Of a stretch of 36,795 nucleotides of DNA, positions 16,765 through 25,051 are shown one piece after another. The DNA comes from Alistipes sp. UBA936 (GTDB lineage Bacteria; Bacteroidota; Bacteroidia; Bacteroidales; Rikenellaceae): the NCBI GenBank assembly GCA_002293505.1, contig DBDI01000014.1:5264-42058 (forward strand), in the 5' to 3' direction. A program made the position numbers and the translations under genes. Position 1 is the first letter of the stretch; every line of letters begins with the position of its first letter. The notes beneath the pieces are model-generated. The model was not told where the DNA came from. It saw nothing but the letters and a program-made list of their open reading frames with translations, and did not search any database.

Positions 16765-18574
16765 AGTGTGGATACCTTATCTGCATTTCTTTCACATAGT
16801 CGACCATCGCCGGTCGGCGTATGGTGTCTGTCAGATACTTCTCCATTACCAGCGAGCCGATGGGTACGGCTGCGCTCGACCCGAATCCCGCGTTCTCCAC
16901 ATAGACACATATCGCGATCCGCGGGTTGTCCTTCGGCGCGAAACCCAGAAAGACCGAGTGGTCTCTGTGCGCATTTTCGGCTGTTCCCGTCTTTCCGCAT
17001 ATCTCCAGCCCCGGTACATACCCCATCGCCTTCACTGTTCCTCCATCCTCGTGCGCCGCCATATACATTCCGTCCACTATCGGTTCGAAATGCTCTCTGG
17101 CCACATCTGCATAGTGTGGTTCTCGGAACTTCGGATCCATCTCCACTCCCTCCACCTCCTTTATCACGTGCGGTATGTAGTAGTGTCCTCTGTTAGCTAT
17201 TGTTGCAGCCAGATTTGCCAGCTGTAGTGGACTGCACCCCAGTTCTCCCTGCCCGATTGCCAGCGAAATAACCGTCAGCGAGTTCCACCTCTCCCTGTAC
17301 AGCCTGTCATAGTAGTCTCCTCCGTAGACCCTCCCCGCATACTCCGAGGTGAAGTCGCTGTCGAGCTTTCTCCCGAACCCGAAACTCCTCACGTGCTCCG
17401 CCCAGTGCTCATACCCACCCCTCATAATTCCTCCGTGCTCCGCTTCGTCCAGTATGTTCCTCAGCACATAGCAGAAGTACGCATTGCAGCTCGTCATAAT
17501 CGCCTGCCTCAGATCGACTGGCGAGTAGTGCGCGTGACATCCCACTGTGAGGTTTCCCACCGTGTATCCTCCATGACACTCATACCTGTAGTGTGGTTGT
17601 AGTACTCCTTCTTCCAGCCCGATCAACCCGTTCACCATCTTGAAGGTTGAGCCCGGCGGATATGCGGCCATCACGGCCCTGTTGAATAGTGGCGATCGTT
17701 GGTCGTTCGCCAGTCGCGCATAGTTGTTGTTTCTCTCTCTCCCCACCAGTTCATCCGGATCGTAGGTCGGGCCGTTCGCCATCACCAGTATCTCTCCCGT
17801 CGCCGGCTCCAGTGCCACCACCGCTCCCACCTTTCCTCCCATCAGTTCTTCCGCAAACGCTTGTAGTTCCGCATCGAGCGAGCTCGTCAGCGTCCTCCCC
17901 GCCACCGGCAGCGTGTCATACATTCCTCCCCCGTACGAGCCTTTCACAATCCCGTGCACATCCACAAGATTTATCTTCACTCCCTTCTCTCCCCTGAGGT
18001 GCTTCTCATACGCCTGCTCTATTCCGCTTCGCCCTATGTAGTCTCCGCTCCTGTAGTAGTCATCTCCCAGGTCTCCGCTGTTCACCTCTCCCACATACCC
18101 CAGCAGGTTTCCCGCAATCTTTCTCGGATACGACCTCACCGTCCTGTACACCGTTTGGAATCCCGGTAGCCGTAGCTCGTCCAGCAGTAGCTTCGTCTCT
18201 TTCGAGAGTTGCGGTACCACCACCGAAGGCCTTCTCTGCGAATACGCCGCCGCCCTCTTCAGCTGCGATCGCATCCTCGGCAGGGTCACATCCACAATCC
18301 TGCACAGCAACAGCGTGTCGAATCCCTTTACCACCTCCCTCGGTATCACCATCAGGTCATACGCCTCCCTGCTCTGTATTATGAACTCTCCGTTCCTGTC
18401 CAGCACCTCTCCTCTGGGTGGATATAGCACTTCGTGCCTTAGTGCGTTGCTTTCTGCTGCTTGCTTGTACGACCCATCGACAATTTGAATCGCGAACAGC
18501 CTCACCACAAGTAACAGAAAGACCCCCGCCACGAAGATCACCAGCCACCTTTGCCTTGCGAATTCCCGTCCCAT
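16745..18574 (-). CDS. mrdA: Penicillin-binding protein 2 (elongation transpeptidase)
   Basis: Cross-links side-wall peptidoglycan together with RodA. 609 residues, typical for PBP2. One N-terminal membrane anchor (about 11-31), a pedestal domain with the class B signature RGEVLDRNG near 53, and a transpeptidase domain with all catalytic motifs: SxxK at Ser309-Lys312 (PPGSTFK), SxN at Ser362-Asn364 (TSCN) and KTG at 528-530 (CGKTGTAEN). It starts 1 bp after the mreD stop and its end overlaps rodA. Confidence 0.95.
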   Translation of the reverse strand: MGREFARQRWLVIFVAGVFLLLVVRLFAIQIVDGSYKQAAESNALRHEVLYPPRGEVLDRNGEFIIQSREAYDLMVIPREVVKGFDTLLLCRIVDVTLPRMRSQLKRAAAYSQRRPSVVVPQLSKETKLLLDELRLPGFQTVYRTVRSYPRKIAGNLLGYVGEVNSGDLGDDYYRSGDYIGRSGIEQAYEKHLRGEKGVKINLVDVHGIVKGSYGGGMYDTLPVAGRTLTSSLDAELQAFAEELMGGKVGAVVALEPATGEILVMANGPTYDPDELVGRERNNNYARLANDQRSPLFNRAVMAAYPPGSTFKMVNGLIGLEEGVLQPHYRYECHGGYTVGNLTVGCHAHYSPVDLRQAIMTSCNAYFCYVLRNILDEAEHGGIMRGGYEHWAEHVRSFGFGRKLDSDFTSEYAGRVYGGDYYDRLYRERWNSLTVISLAIGQGELGCSPLQLANLAATIANRGHYYIPHVIKEVEGVEMDPKFREPHYADVAREHFEPIVDGMYMAAHEDGGTVKAMGYVPGLEICGKTGTAENAHRDHSVFLGFAPKDNPRIAICVYVENAGFGSSAAVPIGSLVMEKYLTDTIRRPAMVDYVKEMQIRYPHYDGEAR

Positions 18575-18575
18575 C

Positions 18576-19100
18576 CTATACTTTCTTCCTTGTCCTTGCC
18601 GTAAACACCTCCGCCACCGCCCACACCGCTCCCACCGTCACCGCCCCGCTCACTCCCACCTTCGCCGCTACCTCCACCCACTCTCCCCAGTCCAGCGCTT
18701 CCAATGCGAAAAACACCACACATTGCACCGCCACCGCCATCGTCACATACCTCAGAAACTTCACTCCTCCCAGCAGCTTCACACTCGGCATTCCCGTCTC
18801 TTCCTCCACCGCTTCCTTTCCTATAGTCAGTCTCATCACCCACTGCCTCGTGTAGGCCGTCACCAACGTTGCCGCCGTGTGGAGCCCTTGCGTCCCCTCG
18901 AACACGTCCATAAACGCCCCCAGCAGGAACCCCAACAACAGCACCACCACCGGCTTCGTGTTCACCGGTAGCAAAACCACAAATGCCACGTAAGCCATCG
19001 GCGCGAACCACACCCCCAGCCTCACCGAGTCCAGCAGGAACAGTTGCATCACGACCGCCGCCACGAGCCACACTCCCAGATATGTCAACAAGTTCCTCAT
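18576..19100 (-). CDS. mreD: Rod-shape-determining protein MreD
   Basis: Small inner-membrane protein of the elongasome. 174 residues with about five hydrophobic helices and little else conserved. The family segment with GFLLGAFMDVFEGTQGLHT (a GxxxDxxxxxxxG pattern) is visible around residues 57-75. The call relies partly on its place between mreC and mrdA, with gaps of 13 bp and 1 bp. Confidence 0.88.
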   Translation of the reverse strand: MRNLLTYLGVWLVAAVVMQLFLLDSVRLGVWFAPMAYVAFVVLLPVNTKPVVVLLLGFLLGAFMDVFEGTQGLHTAATLVTAYTRQWVMRLTIGKEAVEEETGMPSVKLLGGVKFLRYVTMAVAVQCVVFFALEALDWGEWVEVAAKVGVSGAVTVGAVWAVAEVFTARTRKKV

Positions 19101-19113
19101 CTCATTCGCGCGC

Positions 19114-19953
19114 TCAAAGCTCGACCTCTCCCAACACTTCTTCCTCCAGCTTTATTCGCTCATACACGGCCGGGTTCTCCACCAGCAGCACCACCCTCAA
19201 CGCTCCCACATCCAGTCCCAGCTTCACATCTATCTCATACGCTGCTCTCGCTTCGTCCACTTCATACGTCTCCACGGTTCCTATCCTGATTCCTTCCGGG
19301 AACGAGAACGAATAACCGCTCGTCACCACCGTATCTCCCCGCCCCACTTCCGCGTATGCCGGCACTTCGTTCAGCCTGACCATCCTCGGATCCGTTCCCC
19401 GCCACGTTATCGAGCCGAAGTGTCCTCCTTTTAGCATTCCGCTCGCCCTGAACTCCGTGTTCAGCACCGATACACAGATCGCATTGTTCTCCGATACGCT
19501 CTCCACGTAGCCCGCCATATACCCGTCCAATGATACCGCCGCCATTCCTCTCTCCACTCCGTCCGCCGCTCCCCGGTCGACCATCATATAGTTCTCTCTC
19601 TTTCCCACACTGTTTCTCACAACCCTTGCCACCACATACTCCAGCGGCGCCCTCGGCGCCATCTCCAGCGTGTCGTTCACCACCTCCGCCTCTCTCTCTC
19701 TCATCCTTGCCACCGCATTCTCCAACCCTTCCAGCCTCTCTTCCAGCAGTCTGTTCGTTCGCCCCAGACTCAGATAGTCTTCCACCCTTGCTATTCCCTC
19801 ATACACTCCTCCCACCAGGTTGCTCGATCCGTCCAGCAGTTGTGCTCTTGTTCTTTCCGTCGAGTTGGCATAGTAGTATAGCGCGACACCTTCCAGCCCG
19901 AGAAAGATCACGAGTAGATAGATTCGCTTCAGAAACAGTAACAGTCTGTACAT
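19114..19953 (-). CDS. mreC: Rod-shape-determining protein MreC
   Basis: Periplasmic scaffold that activates PBP2-RodA. 279 residues: a short cytoplasmic start, a membrane helix (about 8-27), a charged coiled coil (about 58-95), then the double beta-barrel domain, with conserved ARVVRNSVGKRENYMMVDRG followed by DGV-GMAAVS and later GDTVVTSGYSFSFPEGIRIG. The gap to mreB is 21 bp and to mreD 13 bp. Confidence 0.92.
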   Translation of the reverse strand: MYRLLLFLKRIYLLVIFLGLEGVALYYYANSTERTRAQLLDGSSNLVGGVYEGIARVEDYLSLGRTNRLLEERLEGLENAVARMREREAEVVNDTLEMAPRAPLEYVVARVVRNSVGKRENYMMVDRGAADGVERGMAAVSLDGYMAGYVESVSENNAICVSVLNTEFRASGMLKGGHFGSITWRGTDPRMVRLNEVPAYAEVGRGDTVVTSGYSFSFPEGIRIGTVETYEVDEARAAYEIDVKLGLDVGALRVVLLVENPAVYERIKLEEEVLGEVEL

Positions 19954-19974
19954 AGGCCCCTCGCCGCGGCCCCC

Positions 19975-20997
19975 TTATCTGGTCAGGAAAGAAAATTTCC
20001 CTATATTCTCCAGCGCCTTGTGGGTACCCCGCGCCACCGAACGCAGCGGATCGTCGGCTACAATAAACGGTATCTTGCAGTTGTTGCTGAACCTTTGCGC
20101 CAAGCCTCTTATCAACGCTCCTCCTCCTGCCAGATAGACTCCCTTTCGGTAGATATCCGAATAGAGCTCCGAGGGTATGTTCTCCAGCACCTTCATTATC
20201 GCCGCGTCTATCTTCAACAGCGAGCGGTCCAATGCTCCCGCTATCTCTCCATAGTTCAGTGATATGGTTCTCGGTAACGCCGTCACGATATTCGGGCCCG
20301 TTAGTATGTAGTCTTCCGGCTCTTCTTCTCTCGGTAGCTTCTTTATGGCGCTCCCCACCGCTATCTTTATCTCTTCGGCCGTCCTTTCTCCGACCCTGAT
20401 CTCGTGCGCCTGCCTCATATAGTTCCTGATATCCTCGGTCAGCACATCTCCCGCGACGTTTATGCTCTCGCTGCACACAATTCCCCCGAGCGATATACAC
20501 GCAATTTCGGTCGTCCCCCCCCCTATGTCGATTATCATATGCCCTTCCGGCGCCTGTACATCCAACTCCGCTCCAAGCGCTGCCGCCATCGGTTCGTAAA
20601 TCATATAGACCTCTCTCCCTCCCGCGTGCTCTGCCGAGTCTCTGACCGCTCTGATCTCCACATTTGTCGAGCCGCTCGGTATGCATATCACCATCTTGAG
20701 CGACGGGGTGAACAGATGGCTGCTTCCCACCTCTTTGATCATACCCCTGAGCATCAGCTCCGTCGCCGTAAAGTCGGCAATCACTCCGTCCTTCAGCGGC
20801 CTTATCGTGCGGATGTTCTGGTGTGTACGGCCGTGCATCTGGTTTGCCTTGTGCCCGAAGGCGACCATCTTTCCCGTGTGGGCATCCAGCGCCACAATGG
20901 ATGGTTCATCCACGACTACTTTTCCTTCGTGGATTATGAGTGTGTTGGCGGTTCCCAGGTCGATCGCCAGTTCTTGAGTCAACGAAAACAGTCCCAT
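19975..20997 (-). CDS. mreB: Rod-shape-determining protein MreB (bacterial actin)
   Basis: ATP-dependent filament protein that guides side-wall synthesis. 340 residues, standard for MreB. Actin-fold ATP-binding motifs are clear: phosphate 1 DLGTANTLI near 14-22, the connect region around EPMAAALGA, phosphate 2 DIGGGTTEIA near 160, and the adenosine motif LAGGGALIRGL near 290. It starts one base after the purH stop, so it probably depends on the purH promoter. Confidence 0.96.
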   Translation of the reverse strand: MGLFSLTQELAIDLGTANTLIIHEGKVVVDEPSIVALDAHTGKMVAFGHKANQMHGRTHQNIRTIRPLKDGVIADFTATELMLRGMIKEVGSSHLFTPSLKMVICIPSGSTNVEIRAVRDSAEHAGGREVYMIYEPMAAALGAELDVQAPEGHMIIDIGGGTTEIACISLGGIVCSESINVAGDVLTEDIRNYMRQAHEIRVGERTAEEIKIAVGSAIKKLPREEEPEDYILTGPNIVTALPRTISLNYGEIAGALDRSLLKIDAAIMKVLENIPSELYSDIYRKGVYLAGGGALIRGLAQRFSNNCKIPFIVADDPLRSVARGTHKALENIGKFSFLTR

Positions 20998-20998
20998 A

Positions 20999-22495
20999 TC
21001 AGTGCTTAAAATGCCTTAATCCCGTAAATACCATTGTCATTCCGTTCGCGTCGCAGAATTCGATCGAGTCCCCGTCTCTCACCGAGCCTCCCGGTTGAAT
21101 CACTGCTTCGATTCCTGCTGCGTGGGCAATTTCCACACAGTCCGCGAACGGGAAGAACGCGTCGCTCGCCATCACCGCTCCCCTCAGATCGAACCCGAAC
21201 GTCCTCGCTCTCTCTACCGCTTGCTTTAGCGCATCCACCCTCGATGTTTGTCCCACTCCGCTTCCCAGCATCTGCCCTCCCTTGGCCAACACTATCGCAT
21301 TGCTCTTCGATTGCTTCACTATCTTGTTCGCGAACACCATATCGGCCATCTCCGCTTCCGTCGGCACCCTCCGCGTCACCACCCTCACTTCTCCATCCAC
21401 TCCTCCCACCTTCACATCCCTCTCCTGCACCACTTCCCCGTTCAGTAGCGTTCTGGTCACTCTCCCCGCTCTCTCGAACGGCTTCAGTTGCAGCACAATC
21501 CTGTTCTTCTTTTCGTATAACGTTTCAAGTGCTCCCGCGGTATACCCAGGTGCTAAAATAACCTCAAAAAACAACTTTCCTATCTCTCCCGCCGCCTCGT
21601 CGTCCACCTCCCTGTTGCATACCAGCACACCTCCGAACGCGCTCACCGGATCTCCCGCCAGCGCCCTCTCGTATGCCTCTTTCACCGTTTTCCCCGTTCC
21701 CACTCCACAGGCGTTGTTGTGCTTCAGTATCGCGAACACGGCCTCTCCCGCGCCATCGAATTCGCGCACAAGATTCACCGCCGCATCTATGTCCAGCAGA
21801 TTGTTGTACGAGATCTCTTTCCCGTGCAACTGTTCGAACACTTCTCCCAGTTTTCCCCTGAACTCCGCTTTCTGATGCGGATTCTCTCCATACCTCAGTG
21901 GCCTAACCTCACTTCCGGAAAACCAATTAAAGATCGCCGTATCATACCCCGAGCTCACCCCGAACGCCGCCGCCGCCATCGCCCTCCTCTGCTCCAACGT
22001 GGTCGCCGCCCCCTGCTTCCTCAACAATCCCAACAGCCCCTCGTATCCCGACCGCGAGCCCACAATCGCCACATCCTTAAAGTTCTTCGCTCCCGCCCTT
22101 ATCAAAGATATTCCTCCTATGTCTATCTTCTCGATGATCGCCTCGTCCGCCGCGCCGCTCGCGACCGTATCCTCAAACGGATACAAATCCACCACCACCA
22201 GGTCTATCTCCGGTATCCCATACTGCTCCAATGCCTCTCCGTCTCCCGCCACATCCCTTCGCGCCAATATTCCTCCGAACACTCCCGGATGCAGCGTCTT
22301 CACCCTCCCTCCCAGTATCGAGGGATATCCCGTTATTGCTTCCACCGCTATCGCATCGAGCCCCATTTCTCTCACCCATTCCAGCGTTCCTCCGGTTGAA
22401 TATATGGTCACATTTTCCTTTGCCAGTTCCCTCAAAACCTCCTCCAGTCCCTCCTTGTGATAGACCGACACAAGCGCGTTTTTAATCTTTTTCAT
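20999..22495 (-). CDS. purH: Bifunctional AICAR transformylase / IMP cyclohydrolase
   Basis: Catalyses the last two steps of IMP synthesis. 498 residues, close to family length. The N-terminal MGS-like cyclohydrolase domain has ALVSVYHKEGLEE, IYSTGGT, GRVKTLHPGVFGGIL and DLVVVDLYPF; the transformylase part has RYGENPHQKA and LKHNNACGVG with the catalytic Lys-His pair, and ends GGSVRDGDSIEFCDANGMTMVFTG. It is first in a six-gene minus-strand operon with the mre genes. Its -7 box lies only 7 bp before the ATG, so the mRNA should have almost no leader. Confidence 0.96.
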   Translation of the reverse strand: MKKIKNALVSVYHKEGLEEVLRELAKENVTIYSTGGTLEWVREMGLDAIAVEAITGYPSILGGRVKTLHPGVFGGILARRDVAGDGEALEQYGIPEIDLVVVDLYPFEDTVASGAADEAIIEKIDIGGISLIRAGAKNFKDVAIVGSRSGYEGLLGLLRKQGAATTLEQRRAMAAAAFGVSSGYDTAIFNWFSGSEVRPLRYGENPHQKAEFRGKLGEVFEQLHGKEISYNNLLDIDAAVNLVREFDGAGEAVFAILKHNNACGVGTGKTVKEAYERALAGDPVSAFGGVLVCNREVDDEAAGEIGKLFFEVILAPGYTAGALETLYEKKNRIVLQLKPFERAGRVTRTLLNGEVVQERDVKVGGVDGEVRVVTRRVPTEAEMADMVFANKIVKQSKSNAIVLAKGGQMLGSGVGQTSRVDALKQAVERARTFGFDLRGAVMASDAFFPFADCVEIAHAAGIEAVIQPGGSVRDGDSIEFCDANGMTMVFTGLRHFKH

Positions 22496-22502
22496 AGTTC
22501 GG

Positions 22503-22510
22503 CAAAGTTA
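22503..22510 (-). promoter_or_regulatory. -7 promoter box (TAACTTTG on the minus strand) for purH-mre operon
   Basis: Exact TAnnTTTG match reading towards purH, 7 bp from its ATG. It forms one arm of a perfect 10-bp inverted repeat with the gpsA promoter (22501-22510 and 22523-22532). No TTTG -33 box is seen. Confidence 0.65.
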
Positions 22511-22522
22511 CAAAAAAATTAT

Positions 22523-22530
22523 TAACTTTG
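22523..22530 (+). promoter_or_regulatory. -7 promoter box (TAACTTTG) for gpsA-pgi
   Basis: Exact TAnnTTTG match, 10 bp before the gpsA ATG, in the other arm of the inverted repeat shared with the purH promoter. A TTCG at 22498-22501 is a possible one-mismatch -33 box at a 21-bp spacing. Confidence 0.65.
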
Positions 22531-22540
22531 CCCATTCTCG

Positions 22541-23548
22541 ATGGAGCACCTGATTGAAAAAGATTCGCGCGCTTGCGTCATTGGCCACGGTAGTTGGGCG
22601 ACCGGTCTGGTGAAGATTCTCACCGACTCCGGCAATCGGGTGGGGTGGTACGTTCGCAACCCCGAGGTGCTCGAATCCCTGCGCTCGGATGGTCGTAATC
22701 CTCGTTACCTTGGTTCTGTCGAGTTCGACCCCCGGTTGATCGCTCCGTCGGGTGATATCAACGAGGTCGTGGCTGATTCGGACGTCGTGATTCTTGCTGC
22801 TCCTTCTGCGTTCCTCAAGACTTACCTCGAAGACCTGACCGCGCCTCTTACCGACCGCTTCGTCATCTCCGCCATCAAGGGTATTGTTCCCGGTAACTAC
22901 CTTACCGTCACCGAGTACCTCAACCGCCATTACGGGCTTCCGTTCGGTCGTACCGGCGTCATCGGCGGGCCTTCCCACGCTGAGGAGATCGCCCTCGAAC
23001 GGCTCTCTTACCTTACCTTCGCTTGTAAGAACCTCGACAACGCCCGCGTTCTCACTTCGAAGTTTTCCGCCAAATATATCCACACTACCATTTCTTGCGA
23101 CATTTACGGGGTCGAGTACGCTGCCATCCTTAAAAACATCTATGCCCTCGGGGTCGGTATCGCTACCGGATTGGGTTACGGCGACAACTTCCTTTCCGTG
23201 CTCATCTCCAACGGTGCTCGCGAGATGCAGCGCTTCCTGAATGTCTCTTACCCCTTCGAGCGCGACATCCTCACTTCTGCATTCCTTGGCGACCTTCTCG
23301 TTACTGCTTACTCTCCTTTTTCTCGTAACCGCCGGTTCGGTATGATGATCGGTAAGGGGCTCCACCCGAACCTTGCTCAGATGGAGCTTGGCGGGGTAGC
23401 CGAGGGTTATTACGCTTCCGAGACCATCCGCCATATCAACTCTTCTCACGGTATCGAGATGCCGATCGCGGAGGCTGTCTATGATATTCTTTACCAGGGT
23501 GCTCAGCCCTCTCGTACTATTCGTAACTTAACCAATTTCCTCGTATGA
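22541..23548 (+). CDS. gpsA: Glycerol-3-phosphate dehydrogenase [NAD(P)+]
   Basis: Makes sn-glycerol-3-phosphate from dihydroxyacetone phosphate for membrane lipids. 335 residues. The nucleotide-binding loop is VIGHGSWATGL near residue 13 (family GxGxWGTA, here with a His and shifted Ala), followed by ISAIKGI, GGPSHAEE and the helix EYAAILKNIYALGVGIATGLGYGDN with the catalytic Lys. The loop variant is in keeping with this phylum and does not look damaging. Its TGA overlaps the ATG of pgi (ATGA). Confidence 0.93.
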   Translation: MEHLIEKDSRACVIGHGSWATGLVKILTDSGNRVGWYVRNPEVLESLRSDGRNPRYLGSVEFDPRLIAPSGDINEVVADSDVVILAAPSAFLKTYLEDLTAPLTDRFVISAIKGIVPGNYLTVTEYLNRHYGLPFGRTGVIGGPSHAEEIALERLSYLTFACKNLDNARVLTSKFSAKYIHTTISCDIYGVEYAAILKNIYALGVGIATGLGYGDNFLSVLISNGAREMQRFLNVSYPFERDILTSAFLGDLLVTAYSPFSRNRRFGMMIGKGLHPNLAQMELGGVAEGYYASETIRHINSSHGIEMPIAEAVYDILYQGAQPSRTIRNLTNFLV

Positions 23549-24828
23549 TCTTCCCCGACCTTTCTTCCGTTCTTCCGTTTGTTTCCCAATCCGAGTTCGA
23601 CGCCCTTAAGCCCGAGGCCGAGTTCTCCAACGCCCTTCTTCACACCGGCCAGGGCGCTGGTTCCGACTTTCTCGGTTGGGTCTCGTTGCCTTCCGAAATC
23701 TCTCCCGAGCTTCTCGCCGACATATCCTCCACCGCCCGGCACCTCCAACAAAAGGCCGACACGGTTATTATAATAGGTATCGGCGGCTCTTACCTCGGTT
23801 CTAAGGCTGTCTTCGAGGCTTTGCGCGACCCGTTTGCCGCTCCTAAAATCGTCTTCGCCGGGCACACTCTTTCGGAGGATTATATGTCCCAGTTGATGGA
23901 GGCGACCAAAGACCGCGAGATCGCTGCTGTCGTCATCTCCAAGTCTGGTACCACTACCGAACCCGCCGTTGCTTTCCGCATCGTCAAACAAGAAATAGAA
24001 AAGCGTTACGGCCCACAAGAGGCCGCTTCCCGTATTGTCGCCATTACCGATTCTTCCCGCGGCGCGCTCAAAAAAGTCGCAACTGAGGCCGGTTATAAAA
24101 CCTTCACCATTCCCGATGACGTCGGTGGCCGCTTCTCCGTTCTCACTCCCGTCGGCCTCCTTCCCCTCGCTATCGCCGGTATCGACATCGAGGCTCTCGT
24201 CTCTGGTGCCCGCCAGATGGAGCAGGTAACCGGACCGCAAATCCCGTTCGAGAAAAACCCCGCCGCTCAATACGCCGCTGCTCGATACCTATTATATAAA
24301 CACGGCTTCCTCGTCGAGATCCTTGCTTCCTACGAGCCCTCGCTGCAATACCTTGGCGAGTGGTGGAAACAGCTCTTCGGCGAGTCCGAGGGTAAACAGA
24401 ACAAGGGTATTTTTCCCGCTTCCGTCTCCTTCACCACCGACCTCCACTCCCTCGGCCAGTATATCCAGGAGGGTGAACGTATCCTTTTCGAGACGGTTCT
24501 TTCCGTCCGCGAGCCCTCCCACACCCTCAAGATCGAAAAAGCGCAAGACGACGGCGACGGTTTGAACTTCCTTGCCGGCCGCCGCCTTTCGGAGGTCAAC
24601 CATAAAGCCGAGCTCGGTACCTCCGAGGCTCACGTCTCCGGCGGCGTTCCCAATATCCGTATCGAGATCCCCCGTATCTCTCCCACGACCCTCGGCGAGC
24701 TCCTCTACTTTTTCGAGAAGGCTTGCGGTATCGGTGGTTATCTTCTCGGCGTTAACCCTTTCGACCAGCCCGGCGTTGAGGTTTACAAGAAAAATATGTT
24801 CCGTTTGCTCGGAAAACCAGGTTTCTGA
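23545..24828 (+). CDS. pgi: Glucose-6-phosphate isomerase
   Basis: Interconverts glucose-6-phosphate and fructose-6-phosphate. 427 residues, of the short bacterial type (about 430-450) rather than the 550-residue enterobacterial form. Seen: GGSYLGSKAVFEAL, the phosphate-binding VISKSGTTTEPAVAF, DDVGGRFSVLTPVGLLPLA, and near the C-terminus GVEVYKKNMF with the catalytic Lys. It is coupled to gpsA, joining sugar and glycerolipid precursor genes in one unit. A sigma-54-type promoter begins 8 bp after its stop. Confidence 0.96.
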   Translation: MIFPDLSSVLPFVSQSEFDALKPEAEFSNALLHTGQGAGSDFLGWVSLPSEISPELLADISSTARHLQQKADTVIIIGIGGSYLGSKAVFEALRDPFAAPKIVFAGHTLSEDYMSQLMEATKDREIAAVVISKSGTTTEPAVAFRIVKQEIEKRYGPQEAASRIVAITDSSRGALKKVATEAGYKTFTIPDDVGGRFSVLTPVGLLPLAIAGIDIEALVSGARQMEQVTGPQIPFEKNPAAQYAAARYLLYKHGFLVEILASYEPSLQYLGEWWKQLFGESEGKQNKGIFPASVSFTTDLHSLGQYIQEGERILFETVLSVREPSHTLKIEKAQDDGDGLNFLAGRRLSEVNHKAELGTSEAHVSGGVPNIRIEIPRISPTTLGELLYFFEKACGIGGYLLGVNPFDQPGVEVYKKNMFRLLGKPGF

Positions 24829-24835
24829 CCCGACT

Positions 24836-24852
24836 TTGGCACGTTCCTTGCA
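24836..24852 (+). promoter_or_regulatory. Sigma-54 (RpoN)-type -24/-12 promoter
   Basis: TTGGCACG, four bases, TTGCA: the GG of the -24 box and the GC of the -12 box are exactly 10 bases apart, matching the RpoN consensus TGGCACG-N4-TTGCW. It is unlike every other promoter in the window. Predicted start about 24863. No protein-coding gene begins between it and the terminator at 24935-24970. Confidence 0.65.
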
Positions 24853-24862
24853 AAGTGTAGAA

Positions 24863-24970
24863 TCAGAAATTAAAAGTTAGGTTTCTTCACTATTTAAGTT
24901 TGGGTTAGTAGTTTTAGGGGTTCTAAGCCCCGCCAAAGAGGACCGTCGCGATGACGCTCCTCTTTTTTTT
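24863..24970 (+). ncRNA. Candidate sigma-54-dependent small RNA
   Basis: A transcript from the sigma-54-type promoter to the terminator at 24935-24970 would be about 105 nt. It has no plausible reading frame, contains a small GGGG/CCCC hairpin at 24917-24931, and ends in the terminator hairpin. This is inference from promoter and terminator only; I recognise no RNA family. The alternative is that the segment is simply the 3' end of the pgi transcript. Confidence 0.35.
24935..24970 (+). terminator. Strong intrinsic terminator
   Basis: An 8-bp outer stem (AAAGAGGA/TCCTCTTT), a C-C mismatch, a 4-bp inner stem (CGTC/GACG) with a five-base loop, and a run of eight T (24963-24970) that overlaps the last base pairs. 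It would end both the gpsA-pgi transcript and any RNA begun at the sigma-54-type promoter. Confidence 0.88.
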
Positions 24971-24993
24971 GTCGTAATTTAAAAATAAATATT

Positions 24994-25001
24994 TACCTTT
25001 G
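24994..25001 (+). promoter_or_regulatory. -7 promoter box (TACCTTTG) for the M64 lipoprotein gene
   Basis: Exact TAnnTTTG match 50 bp before the ATG. The nearest TTTG (24968-24971, in the T-run of the preceding terminator) is 22 bp upstream, slightly further than usual. Predicted leader about 45 nt. Confidence 0.65.
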
Positions 25002-25051
25002 CGCGTTCTAACTTTCGGAGACCCCGGAACGTAGGGACACCAAAACTCTGT

